Assembly: GCA_017962665.1 (NCBI GenBank)
Contig: JAGCUU010000030.1
Coordinates: forward strand, 1 to 61,593
Reading direction: 5' to 3'
From: Bacteroidales bacterium
Lineage (GTDB): Bacteria; Bacteroidota; Bacteroidia; Bacteroidales; P3
DNA length: 61,593 bases
The stretch's first letter is position 1. Every line of letters begins with the position of its first letter. Made by a program: the position numbers and the translations under genes. The notes below the pieces were generated by a model. It was not told the DNA's origin and ran no database searches. It saw only the letters and a list, made by a program, of their open reading frames with translations. Positions 44,652 through 52,504 of this stretch are shown one piece after another.

Positions 44652-45059
44652 TTATAGATTTAAAACCGACTTAATTTCGTTAATCATTTTCTGCTCAGTC
44701 TCAGAAATGCCGTCTGAACTTTCAGCAGTTGAAACCATAAGGTCAACAATGATTTCCTGTAAATTTTTGCGTTCTGCAATTTCCTCTTTTATGCATGAGA
44801 AGATCATCTCTTTGGTTTCGTTGTTGGCGCCGATTAATTGGGATAATTCGGCATACATTTCAAAGGCAATTAAATCATCTTCACCTGCAGCTTCTTTTAC
44901 TGCACTCACTAAATTCCTTTTCTCAAGTTCGTCATAGTCGCCATCGGCTGTTGCAACCAAAACTGCCGGGTACATTAACATCATTGATGAAAACTGATCA
45001 ATGGTAAGGCATGTATGCCTCTGCTGTTGATACTTAGTAAATAACTCTTTTACTTTCAT
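44652..45059 (-). CDS. TerB-like helical protein, first gene of the RiPP operon
   Basis: A 135-residue all-helical protein. VATADGDYDELEKRNLV (36-52) matches the TerB metal-binding repeat 'A.ADG..D..E', and STAESSDGISETEQKMI (108-124) is the second repeat. TerB domains bind divalent metals and occur in stress and membrane-associated systems. As the promoter-proximal gene before the precursor peptide, it may act in immunity, sensing or peptide delivery; that is inference. MKVKELFTKY is the natural start, about 120 nt below the promoter. Confidence 0.75.
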   Translation of the reverse strand: MKVKELFTKYQQQRHTCLTIDQFSSMMLMYPAVLVATADGDYDELEKRNLVSAVKEAAGEDDLIAFEMYAELSQLIGANNETKEMIFSCIKEEIAERKNLQEIIVDLMVSTAESSDGISETEQKMINEIKSVLNL

Positions 45060-45184
45060 GATTAAAAGGTTTTAGTTAAAAATGTTATTTCATTTTTTTT
45101 TGTTTGTCAAATTGTTGGTTGTCTATTGATTGTCAGTGGATTATATTGGGTGTATTAAAATGCATCCCATTCCAATTAACAATG

Positions 45185-45215
45185 CAAATTTACTGATAAA
45201 ACTTATATGTGCAAA
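45185..45215 (-). promoter_or_regulatory. promoter of the TerB-precursor-ATP-grasp-GNAT operon
   Basis: On the minus strand TTTG (45212-45215), 19 nt, TAAATTTG (45185-45192): consensus Bacteroidota promoter. The leader to the TerB start is about 120 nt. Confidence 0.78.
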
Positions 45216-45377
45216 TAATCACCATGGGAATTTTATCTTTATATGAAAGATTTGAATAAGTTATTGAAAAGACTATCAATACTTATATGATATGTTTGTT
45301 TTGTTTATAAATGGTGCTGATAAAAGCAATTGTTGCAAAAAAAACAGTGTTTTTCCCCTTTTTTAAAAAAAAGTACG

Positions 45378-45385
45378 TAACTTTG
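45378..45385 (+). promoter_or_regulatory. -7 promoter element of the leader RNA at 45388
   Basis: TAACTTTG directly followed by CAGTCGCAAACC, the same junction as upstream of the LRR gene (TACTTTTG-CAGTCGCAAACG). The -33 region is poor. Confidence 0.6.
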
Positions 45386-45387
45386 CA

Positions 45388-45632
45388 GTCGCAAACCGCT
45401 AGAAAAGGTTTGCTGTAAGAATGCGCATTTGCGCTCTATTCCAGCAATGTGAAAATGGACACTTCATTTTGTGGTTACAGGGATAGAGTTTGGTGAATGC
45501 TCCTAAGGTGCGTATCCGTATTGTTACGATACTAGCCCAGTGGAGCAAATCGTTAAGACTTTATTTTGTACCACAGGGAGTCCAGCCCTCACATTGAAAA
45601 TAGGGTGTTGATGGATGGCTCCACTTTCTTGT
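45388..45632 (+). ncRNA. putative structured 5' leader RNA, copy 1
   Basis: P1 hairpin GCAAACC (45391-45397)/GGTTTGC (45407-45413); P2 hairpin GCG-CATTTG-CGC (45423-45434); P3 stem CTCTATTCC (45434-45442)/GGGATAGAG (45480-45488); a hairpin with conserved ATTGTTA loop near 45519; long-range pairing GTGGAGC (45540-45546) with GCTCCAC (45618-45624). It ends CCACTTTCTTGTTTTTG. Shared with 36372-36612 and, in reduced form, 982-1180. The downstream gene starts 70 nt after the 3' end. Confidence 0.65.
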
Positions 45633-45701
45633 TTTTGTTTTTTTTCTCTCATCGAGCCGTGGGCATAATTATACGTTGCGCCCGACACTTAGGGCTTTGT
45701 T

Positions 45702-46463
45702 ATGAGAAAAATATTGTTTTTATTTGCAGCTGTTGTTATTTTAGCGCCTGCCTTGAATGCTCAGGATGTTATTACTTTGAAGAATGGTGAAGAAATACAA
45801 GTGAAAGTCACAAAAGTTGGTGAAAGTGAAATTGAGTACAAGAAATGGAGCAACCAGAATGGACCGACATACACGAAGCCCGTTTCGGAAATATTCATGA
45901 TCAAATATGAGAATGGTGATAAGGATGTGTTCAATCAAACCAATAATAACCAAAATAACCAACAACAGTATCAAGGTTCTCGTATAAACAAAGCACAAGG
46001 AGATGTATACCAAGAAAGGATTGGTAGTGACCGTATGCGTAGAGATAGGAGAGATCTAAAAATTGGTTCCCGTGAATTGTCTGAAAATGATATTCGTCAA
46101 ATATTTTATGAAGATGGTCTTTCTACATATAACAAAGGTCGTCGAAACTTTGCTACTGGTAATGTATTATGGCCGATAGGATTTGCAATGGGGATCGTAG
46201 GTGACATTGTTTATATTGCGTTATCGTTAGATGATGATCCAGGATTGGGTGTCGCTATTGGACTCCCGCTTTCTAGTGTGGGCACGGGTTTGTTTATTAC
46301 TGGTTTGATTTTGAAAGGTGTTGGCAAGGGTCGACTTAATAGTCTTGTCGAAGATTATAACAGCGGGCGTGGAAACACTTTGAGTCTATCGGTCCAACCA
46401 ACGCTCATGCGCACTTACGACAAGTCTTACGCTCCAGGCGTTGGAATCGCCTTGAGATTCTGA
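45702..46463 (+). CDS. exported protein of unknown function
   Basis: A 253-residue protein with signal peptide MRKILFLFAAVVILAPALNAQ. Residues 22-70 (DVITLKNGEEIQVKVTKVG, KPVSEIFMIKYENGDKDVF) form a small beta domain common at the N terminus of Bacteroidales exported proteins. An Asn/Gln linker follows (NQTNNNQNNQQQYQ), then a helical part with two hydrophobic segments near 150-200 (VLWPIGFAMGIVGDIVYIALSL and GTGLFITGLILKGVGKG), and a terminal GVGIALRF. It is expressed behind a structured leader. Location could be the inner or outer membrane. Confidence 0.8.
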   Translation: MRKILFLFAAVVILAPALNAQDVITLKNGEEIQVKVTKVGESEIEYKKWSNQNGPTYTKPVSEIFMIKYENGDKDVFNQTNNNQNNQQQYQGSRINKAQGDVYQERIGSDRMRRDRRDLKIGSRELSENDIRQIFYEDGLSTYNKGRRNFATGNVLWPIGFAMGIVGDIVYIALSLDDDPGLGVAIGLPLSSVGTGLFITGLILKGVGKGRLNSLVEDYNSGRGNTLSLSVQPTLMRTYDKSYAPGVGIALRF

Positions 46464-46627
46464 GTCGATATTTCAGTGAAATGATTATTTGGGATGGTTC
46501 GAATGTCGCTGGACTGTGTTTGGGGAGTATAGGCCGCTGGCCTGTATCTTCACGGGCGAGCCGCCCGTGTTCCTCCGGTCTTCTTCTGCTTTGATGTCTG
46601 TCACTCTTCGGGCGAGGAATATTGAGG

Positions 46628-47620
46628 CTATACGAAAAACAGGCAGACTCCGGTGACGCTGATTATGGCGCCGATGACTTCACGGAGGGTGACTTTCTGG
46701 TGGAAGAGCAGGGCGGCGGGAGCGATGATGAGTACTGGGGTCAGCGAGAAGAGTGTCTGTGCTATGCCTGTAGAGGTGTATAGTGTTGCCATCAGCGATA
46801 GGCTGACGCCGAGGAATGGTCCGAAGAGCATCGATGCAAGGGCGCACCAGAATGCTTTCCGGTCTCCTATGGCTTTGCGGAGCTTCGAGGCTCCGTTCTT
46901 TGAAAGCATGAGCAGCAGCATGAATCCGGCAAAGCCCATAATTCCGCGTATCATTGTGGAGGCGAATGGTATGGTTAGGTTTAGAGGTATGGGAAGTAAT
47001 GCGCCTTTTGTGGCAGATGATACGTCTATGTTGTGTATTGATAAAGCTGCGTCATAGTGTTCCAATCCAATCTTGCTTAGCACCAGTCCTGCACCTTGGC
47101 ATATTCCTGCCATTGCTGCATACATCACACCTCTGATAGGAAGTTTGAGGTGTAAGTTAGAGTGGGTGTTGCTTTTGGGATTGTCCGAATCTTGTTTTGA
47201 GAGGACGGATATTGCTATTCCGCTTAGTGTGATAACCATGCCTGCTATTGCCAGTCCGCCCATCTTTTCGCCGATGAAGAGGCGACCGAGTATGGCTGCA
47301 GTGGGAGCGGAGAGGGTCATGAAAAGTTGTCCGAAGCGAGAGCCGATGACTATGTATCCTTGCATAAGGCAGTAATCACCAATGACATAACCGACAACAC
47401 CCGACAACAGCAGCCACAACCAAGTGCTTGTGTCGGCATAGCGTGGCCATGGAGTTCCTAATGTTAACCATAGAGTTAGGGCTAAAAAACAGAGTGACAG
47501 TGCCATGCGTATCGCGTTGAATGGCAGTGACCCCATGCGTTTAGAACCTACCTCGGCAAAAAGAGCCGTTGCAGTCCACGACAATGCTACAATAATGGAT
47601 AAAAACTCTCCGAAGAACAT
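46628..47620 (-). CDS. EamA/DMT-superfamily transporter
   Basis: A 330-residue inner-membrane protein of ten helices in two EamA repeats: FFGEFLSIIVALSWTATALFAE to about residue 150, and AAMAGICQGAGLVLSKIGLEHY onward, with GVVGYVIGDYCLMQGYIVIG and MLFGPFLGVSLSLMATLYTST as the conserved re-entrant motifs. EamA members export metabolites or take up amino acids; the substrate cannot be told. Between the two repeats lies a longer loop (SKQDSDNPKSNTHSNL). Monocistronic, with the gap to 46463 holding a CACGGGC/GCCCGTG hairpin near 46552. Confidence 0.87.
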   Translation of the reverse strand: MFFGEFLSIIVALSWTATALFAEVGSKRMGSLPFNAIRMALSLCFLALTLWLTLGTPWPRYADTSTWLWLLLSGVVGYVIGDYCLMQGYIVIGSRFGQLFMTLSAPTAAILGRLFIGEKMGGLAIAGMVITLSGIAISVLSKQDSDNPKSNTHSNLHLKLPIRGVMYAAMAGICQGAGLVLSKIGLEHYDAALSIHNIDVSSATKGALLPIPLNLTIPFASTMIRGIMGFAGFMLLLMLSKNGASKLRKAIGDRKAFWCALASMLFGPFLGVSLSLMATLYTSTGIAQTLFSLTPVLIIAPAALLFHQKVTLREVIGAIISVTGVCLFFV

Positions 47621-47677
47621 TGACAGGTTTTAAGATTCAGGATTCACGTTTCTCGCGCGAGAGGGAAGCCCGTACCA

Positions 47678-48025
47678 TTATTTATTCCTGGAGGCAACGA
47701 TTCTGTTCCGGAGTTCGGCCATGGTCTCTTTGATAGATGCCAATTGGGCTTCGGCCTTCGTCTTGTATTTTTGGTCTTCTTTCATGCCATACTCTATGCC
47801 GTCAATCCTGTACCAATATCCGAAATACTCCACTTCGTCAGTGTTGTCCCTGTATATGGGTGTCGTAACCCTGTCCATATTATAGTTTGGGAGTATCGCG
47901 TCGTATGAGTTGACCCAATCTTGGTACCCTATTTTTTTCAGTTCTTCAACAATCTCGGGGCAGTCGTGTAGGATTTCCAGCAACTCCTCATTCTTGCAGT
48001 TGTGCCATATAGTGCTGTTTTGCAT
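47678..48025 (-). CDS. small cytoplasmic protein, unknown
   Basis: A 115-residue hydrophilic protein, MQNSTIWHNCKNEELLEILH onward, with aromatic-rich middle YFGYWYRIDGIEYG and a helical Lys/Glu tail (YKTKAEAQLASIKETMAELRNRI). No signal peptide or recognised family. It sits behind a TATCTTTG element only 15 nt upstream, so the mRNA is nearly leaderless. Confidence 0.65.
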   Translation of the reverse strand: MQNSTIWHNCKNEELLEILHDCPEIVEELKKIGYQDWVNSYDAILPNYNMDRVTTPIYRDNTDEVEYFGYWYRIDGIEYGMKEDQKYKTKAEAQLASIKETMAELRNRIVASRNK

Positions 48026-48040
48026 TGCTTATTTTTTTTG

Positions 48041-48048
48041 CAAAGATA
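48041..48048 (-). promoter_or_regulatory. -7 element of the unknown gene ending at 47678
   Basis: CAAAGATA on the plus strand is TATCTTTG on the minus strand, 15 nt before the ATG at 48025. Confidence 0.6.
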
Positions 48049-48216
48049 CACTTTTTCGTTGGATTGAAGAAAAATACTTTGCTATAATGAAGATTTTGTG
48101 TGTCTTTGCAATGTGAAATAGAATATAACCTGAGGGTGTTTATCGGCAATGCCAGTAGAGCCCTTAATTGTCAACGCCAAATAATTTTTTTAATGAGGAC
48201 ACATAGAAAGAAAAAA

Positions 48217-48248
48217 AATAGCGGGGCGGCCATGGCCGCCCCGCTATT
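48217..48248 (-). terminator. terminator of the hydrogenase operon
   Basis: A perfect 32-nt palindrome, AAATAGCGGGGCGGCC and its complement with CATG at the centre, followed on the minus strand by TTTTTC. It lies 19 bp past the NuoE-like stop. Confidence 0.9.
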
Positions 48249-48267
48249 TGAATGTAAGTTTTTTGAC

Positions 48268-48744
48268 TTACTTGTACTCGGCGATGATGCCGGGAATCTG
48301 GTCGGGGGTAAGACGTCCGTAGACCTTGTCGCCAATCATAGCGACAGGGGCGAGACCGCAAGCACCGACGCAACGGAGAGTGTTCAGTGAGAACTTGCCG
48401 TCGGCAGTGCATTTGCCAATCTGAACGTTCAGTTCGCGAGCGAAAGCGTCGAGAACTTTCTCTGCACCACGCACGTAGCATGCTGTACCTAGACATACAT
48501 CGATAGGATGTTCGCCTTTGGGTTCCATGGTGAAGAAGCTGTAGAAAGAAACGATGCCATACACGCGTGACACGGGAATATTCAATTCGTGGGCTACGAC
48601 TTCCTGCACCTCGGCGGGCAGATAGCCGAATTTACCCTGCACCTGGTGGAGGACATTGATAACCTCACCGGGCTTGTTGCCAAAGGATTTAGCAATCTCT
48701 TTGATAACATTGATTTTATCTTCGGATAACTTGATATTTGCCAT
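48268..48744 (-). CDS. hydC: NuoE-like [2Fe-2S] subunit of the NAD-linked hydrogenase
   Basis: A 158-residue thioredoxin-fold ferredoxin protein. GKFGYLPAEVQEVVAHELNIPVSRVYGIVSFYSFF is the NuoE/HydC helix region; cluster ligands are CLGTACYVRGAEKVL (two Cys) and CVGACGLAPVAM (two Cys). In trimeric [FeFe] hydrogenases this subunit passes electrons between the NADH module and the catalytic subunit. Last gene of the operon, 95 bp after hydA, with a GTGATTA-type repeat in the spacer. Confidence 0.93.
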   Translation of the reverse strand: MANIKLSEDKINVIKEIAKSFGNKPGEVINVLHQVQGKFGYLPAEVQEVVAHELNIPVSRVYGIVSFYSFFTMEPKGEHPIDVCLGTACYVRGAEKVLDAFARELNVQIGKCTADGKFSLNTLRCVGACGLAPVAMIGDKVYGRLTPDQIPGIIAEYK

Positions 48745-48754
48745 TGTTGTATTT

Positions 48755-48835
48755 TTTGGGTGATTGGTGATTAGTGATTAGTGATTGGATATTACTATTA
48801 ATCGATTCACGATTCACTAACCACACCTCACTGAT
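48755..48835. repeat. GTGATTA/TTCACTA short-repeat array in the hydA-hydC spacer
   Basis: Units GTGATTGGTGATTAGTGATTAGTGATT (plus strand) are followed by complementary CGATTCACGATTCACTAACC units, so the spacer is an imperfect inverted array. A sister array occupies 52505-52592. Confidence 0.65.
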
Positions 48836-48839
48836 TAAT

Positions 48840-50606
48840 TTATTTTGTTGCCTCGACTTTATCGCTACGGTCGAAATAGTGGGTGTGCAGCTGCTCGTGG
48901 CTGAGGTGGCCGCAAGGTTCACCATAGTATTCCTTGTAGATGGCGATGATTTCGGGGTTCTCGTGGCTCTTACGGATGGGTTTGCCGGCATCTTCACGAT
49001 AGGTGGCTTCCATTCGTTTGCGGATAATGTCGCTATTGCCGTGGTGGTAGGGTTGACCTGCACCGCCGATGCAGCCACCAGGACATGCCATCACCTCGAT
49101 GAAGTGGTAGCCGTTGGGGTTGCCTTCACGAACCTGTTCCATAAGCTTACGGGCGTTGCCAAGGCTGTAGGCCACAGCAATCTTCAGTGGGAAGCCGTCG
49201 AAATCGATGGTAGCTTCCTTGATGCCCTGGAATCCACGGGTCTCTTCGAAGTCGATGCGAGGCAGTTTCTTGCCGGTGTGGACTTCGTAGGCGGTACGGA
49301 GAGCGGCCTCCATAACACCACCGGTAGCACCGAAGATGACAGCGGCACCGGTAGACTGGCCGAGAGGACTGTCGAAATCCTCTTCGGGCATGTCGTTGAG
49401 GTCGAGGTTGCACTGACGGATCATGTGTGCCAGCTCGCGGGTGCTGAGGGTGAAGTTGACATCGGCATCACCGTTGACGCTGAGTTCTTCACGTGCACGC
49501 TCGCTCTTCTTGGCGAGGAAAGGCATGATGGAGACGACAACGAGGTCTTCGCGTTTCACACCAAGCTTGGGAGCCAAATAGTTCTTGGCGACGGCGCCGA
49601 ACATACCCTGTGGTGATTTGGCTGTCGAAGGATATTCGAGCAGGTCGGGGAAATTCTTCTCGTAGAAGGCTACCCAAGCGGGGCAGCAGCTGGTGAACAT
49701 AGGCAGTTTCACCTCTTCGCCGGCGAGGGCTTTCTTGAGACGGCCGAGAAGTTCGGTGCCTTCCTCCATGATGGTGAGGTCGGCACTCCAGTCGGTGTCG
49801 TATACCTGGTCGAAACCAAGACGACGCAGAGCGGCGGCCATCTTGCCGGTGACGATTTCGCCCGGTTTCATACCGAACTCTTCACCAAGGGCAACGCGGA
49901 CGGCGGGAGCGGTCTGGACGACGACCTTCTTGGTCGGGTCGGCGATGGCTGCCATAACGTCAGCGATATTGTCAACAAGGGTAAGGGCTCCGACGGGGCA
50001 AACCTGGACGCACTGGCCGCAGTTGATGCAGCTGCTGTCGCCGAGGTTCTGCTCGAAAGCGGGAGCTACTACGGCCTGGAAACCACGGTTCACTCCGCTG
50101 AGTGCGCCGACGGTCTGGAATTTGTTGCACATTGTCTCGCAGCGACGGCACATGACGCATTTGTCCATGTCGCGATAGACGCTGAGGGTGCTGTCCTTGC
50201 GATAGGTTGATGTTTCGCCCTTGAATGGGATTTCCTTGATGCCGAGGCGTTTGGTGAGGCTCTGCAGTTCGCAGTCGCCATTCTTCTCGCACTGGAGGCA
50301 GTCGTTCGGGTGGTCGCTGAGGATGAGCTCGACGACAGTTTTGCGGGCATTGATGACGCGGGCGCTATGGGTCAGCACTTCCATGCCTTCCATTACGTCG
50401 GTGGCGCAGGCAGGTGCCAGGTTGCGGCGGCCTTTTACTTCGACCACGCAAACGCGGCATCCGCCGGGTTTGTTTTCAAAATTCATTCCGTCCAGCTCAA
50501 AATGGCAGAGGGTAGGAATATCGATACCGTTCATACGGGCAGCCTTGAGGATGGTGGTGCCTTCAGGAACTTGAATCGGTTTGTTATCTATTGTTAGATT
50601 AATCAT
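48840..50606 (-). CDS. hydA: [FeFe] hydrogenase catalytic subunit with altered L2 motif
   Basis: A 588-residue group A [FeFe] hydrogenase. Cluster sites in order: [2Fe-2S] C34, C50, C53, C67; His-ligated [4Fe-4S] H99, C103, C106, C112; two [4Fe-4S] C150/153/156/160 and C193/196/199/203. In the H-cluster domain L1 is FTSCCPAW (C307, C308) and L3 is VMACPGGCIGGAGQP (C508, C512). The L2 motif, normally MPCxxKxxE, reads MPFLAKKSE: Phe363 replaces the cysteine that ligates the [4Fe-4S] part of the H-cluster; Lys and Glu are kept. One base (49519) separates TTC from TGC. So either activity is altered or lost, or the base is an error. It lies 73 bp after the NuoF-like gene. Confidence 0.93.
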   Translation of the reverse strand: MINLTIDNKPIQVPEGTTILKAARMNGIDIPTLCHFELDGMNFENKPGGCRVCVVEVKGRRNLAPACATDVMEGMEVLTHSARVINARKTVVELILSDHPNDCLQCEKNGDCELQSLTKRLGIKEIPFKGETSTYRKDSTLSVYRDMDKCVMCRRCETMCNKFQTVGALSGVNRGFQAVVAPAFEQNLGDSSCINCGQCVQVCPVGALTLVDNIADVMAAIADPTKKVVVQTAPAVRVALGEEFGMKPGEIVTGKMAAALRRLGFDQVYDTDWSADLTIMEEGTELLGRLKKALAGEEVKLPMFTSCCPAWVAFYEKNFPDLLEYPSTAKSPQGMFGAVAKNYLAPKLGVKREDLVVVSIMPFLAKKSERAREELSVNGDADVNFTLSTRELAHMIRQCNLDLNDMPEEDFDSPLGQSTGAAVIFGATGGVMEAALRTAYEVHTGKKLPRIDFEETRGFQGIKEATIDFDGFPLKIAVAYSLGNARKLMEQVREGNPNGYHFIEVMACPGGCIGGAGQPYHHGNSDIIRKRMEATYREDAGKPIRKSHENPEIIAIYKEYYGEPCGHLSHEQLHTHYFDRSDKVEATK

Positions 50607-50613
50607 TGTGTTT

Positions 50614-50670
50614 CTAAATTATTTTTTCTAGATTATCTGAGATTTTCAAGATGCTCTAGATTTTCTAGTT
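50614..50670. repeat. CTAGA-type short repeat in the hydB-hydA spacer
   Basis: TTCTAGATTATCTGAGATTTTC then GCTCTAGATTTTCTAG shows units of about 9-10 nt with a CTAGA core, related to 18151-18194. Confidence 0.55.
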
Positions 50671-50679
50671 TACAATTTT

Positions 50680-52494
50680 TTATTTAATCGAAATTGCACC
50701 GAATTTACAGTTGTTGATGCAGGCACCGCACTTGATGCACTTGGTGCTGTCGATGACCATCGAAGCCAGCTTGTTGCCAGGAGCGGTGTAGTCGGTACGA
50801 GAGATAGCCTCAACGGGGCATCCCTTGGCGCACTTGCCGCAACCGATACATTTATCGCGATCGATTACATAGGACATGAGCTTCTTGCAAACACCGGCAC
50901 GGCACTTCTTGTCAACCACGTGCTCAACGTACTCATCCCAGAAGTTGTCGAGGGTCGAAAGTACGGGGTTCGGTGAGGTCTGACCAAGGCCGCAGAGAGC
51001 GGTATCTTTGATGACGGCGGCCAGATTGCGGAGCTCCTGGAGGTCATCCATGGTACCGCGGCCGTCGGTAATCTTTTCAAGTATTTCGCAGAGACGTTTG
51101 TTGCCGATACGGCAGGGTGAGCACTTGCCGCAGCTCTCCTCGCAGGTGAACTCGAGGTAGAACTTGGCGATGGCGGGCATACAGCTGGTCTCGTCCATGA
51201 CGACCATACCGCCGGAACCCATCATTGAACCTGCAGCGACCAGTGAATCGTAGTCGATAGCGGTGTCGAGGTGCTTGGCAGTCAAGCATCCGCCGGAAGG
51301 ACCACCGGTCTGGACAGCCTTGAATTGACGTCCGTTCTTGATACCACCACCGATTTCGTAGATGATTTCACGCAGGGTGATGCCCATAGGAACCTCGATA
51401 AGACCGACGTTGTTGATCTGGCCGGCGAGGGCGAAGACCTTGGTGCCTTTGGATTTCTCTGTTCCAATGCTGCTGAACCATTCAGCACCTTTGGTGATGA
51501 TGACTGGAACGTTGGCGAAGGTCTCGACATTGTTGACGTTGGAGGGCTTGCCCATGTAGCCGCTGACAGCGGGGAATGGAGGTTTCAGAGTGGGTTCGCC
51601 ACGCTGGCCTTCCATCGAGTGGATAAGGGCGGTCTCTTCACCGCAGACGAATGCGCCGGCACCATAGCGAAGCTCGATGTCGAAATTGAAGCCGCTTCCC
51701 AGGATGTCTTCACCGAGGAGGCCGTATTCGCGAGCCTGACGGATAGCGATTTTAAGACGTTCGATAGCGAGGGGATATTCAGCACGGATATAGACCAAGC
51801 CTTTGGTGGCACCTATTGCGTATCCGCAGATGGCCATAGCCTCGACGATGCTGTTGGGGTCGCCCTCGAGGATGGAACGGTCCATGAATGCACCGGGGTC
51901 GCCTTCGTCAGCGTTGCAGATGACGTATTTCTGGTCGGCATGGTTCTTTGCGCAGAGTTCCCATTTCAAACCGGTGGGGAAGCCAGCGCCGCCACGACCG
52001 CGGAGGCCTGAGGCTTTAACCTCGGCGATGACTTGTTCAGGAGTCATTTCGGTGAGGCATTTTCCAAGGGCTTCGTAACCGCCACGAGAGATGCATTCTT
52101 CGATATTCTCAGGATCTACAAAACCGCAGTTGCGGAGAGCAATACGGATCTGTTTTTTGTAGAAGTCCATGTGCTTCGAATCGCTAACATGCTCTTTGTT
52201 CTCGGGGTTGGTGTAAAGCAGGTCGGGTACTTTACGACCTTTGATGATGTGCTCGTTGACGATACGTTCGACATCTTCAGGCTTTACCTGGGTGTAGAAG
52301 GTGTTGTCAGGCATGATCTTGACGATGGGACCGCGCTCGCAGAATCCGAAGCAACCCGTCTTGATGACCTGCACATCGTTGCTGAGACCCTTTTCGGCAA
52401 GGGCTTTTTGGAAGTTTTCGATGATCTGGAGGCTGTTGGAACTTTTGCAACCGGTACCGCCGCAGATCAGGATATGCATTTTATATTTTGCCAT
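50680..52494 (-). CDS. hydB: NuoF-like NADH/FMN subunit of the hydrogenase
   Basis: A 604-residue diaphorase subunit that oxidises NADH (or reduces NAD+). Domain order: thioredoxin-like [2Fe-2S] domain (C11, C16, GCFGFC near 48-52), NADH/FMN domain with GLRGRGGAGFPTGLKW, NADEGDPGAFMDR and YIRAEYPLA, SLBB region, [4Fe-4S] ESCGKCSPCRIG near 455, and a C-terminal 2x[4Fe-4S] ferredoxin (CIGCGKCAKGCPVEAI, CIKCGACINNCKFGAI). This is the HydB/HndC architecture of electron-bifurcating hydrogenases, so coupled NADH and ferredoxin oxidation to H2 is possible. Confidence 0.95.
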   Translation of the reverse strand: MAKYKMHILICGGTGCKSSNSLQIIENFQKALAEKGLSNDVQVIKTGCFGFCERGPIVKIMPDNTFYTQVKPEDVERIVNEHIIKGRKVPDLLYTNPENKEHVSDSKHMDFYKKQIRIALRNCGFVDPENIEECISRGGYEALGKCLTEMTPEQVIAEVKASGLRGRGGAGFPTGLKWELCAKNHADQKYVICNADEGDPGAFMDRSILEGDPNSIVEAMAICGYAIGATKGLVYIRAEYPLAIERLKIAIRQAREYGLLGEDILGSGFNFDIELRYGAGAFVCGEETALIHSMEGQRGEPTLKPPFPAVSGYMGKPSNVNNVETFANVPVIITKGAEWFSSIGTEKSKGTKVFALAGQINNVGLIEVPMGITLREIIYEIGGGIKNGRQFKAVQTGGPSGGCLTAKHLDTAIDYDSLVAAGSMMGSGGMVVMDETSCMPAIAKFYLEFTCEESCGKCSPCRIGNKRLCEILEKITDGRGTMDDLQELRNLAAVIKDTALCGLGQTSPNPVLSTLDNFWDEYVEHVVDKKCRAGVCKKLMSYVIDRDKCIGCGKCAKGCPVEAISRTDYTAPGNKLASMVIDSTKCIKCGACINNCKFGAISIK

Positions 52495-52504
52495 TTCTTG
52501 ATGT

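Noticed and set aside
46497-46560. GGTTCGAA tRNA-like T-loop
   Set aside because: No acceptor, D or anticodon arms around it; not a tRNA.
48774-49616. 280-codon frame antisense to hydA
   Set aside because: Its middle is the complement of hydrogenase codons; no independent support.
51271-52011. 246-codon plus-strand frame over hydB
   Set aside because: Antisense to NuoF-like coding sequence with known motifs.
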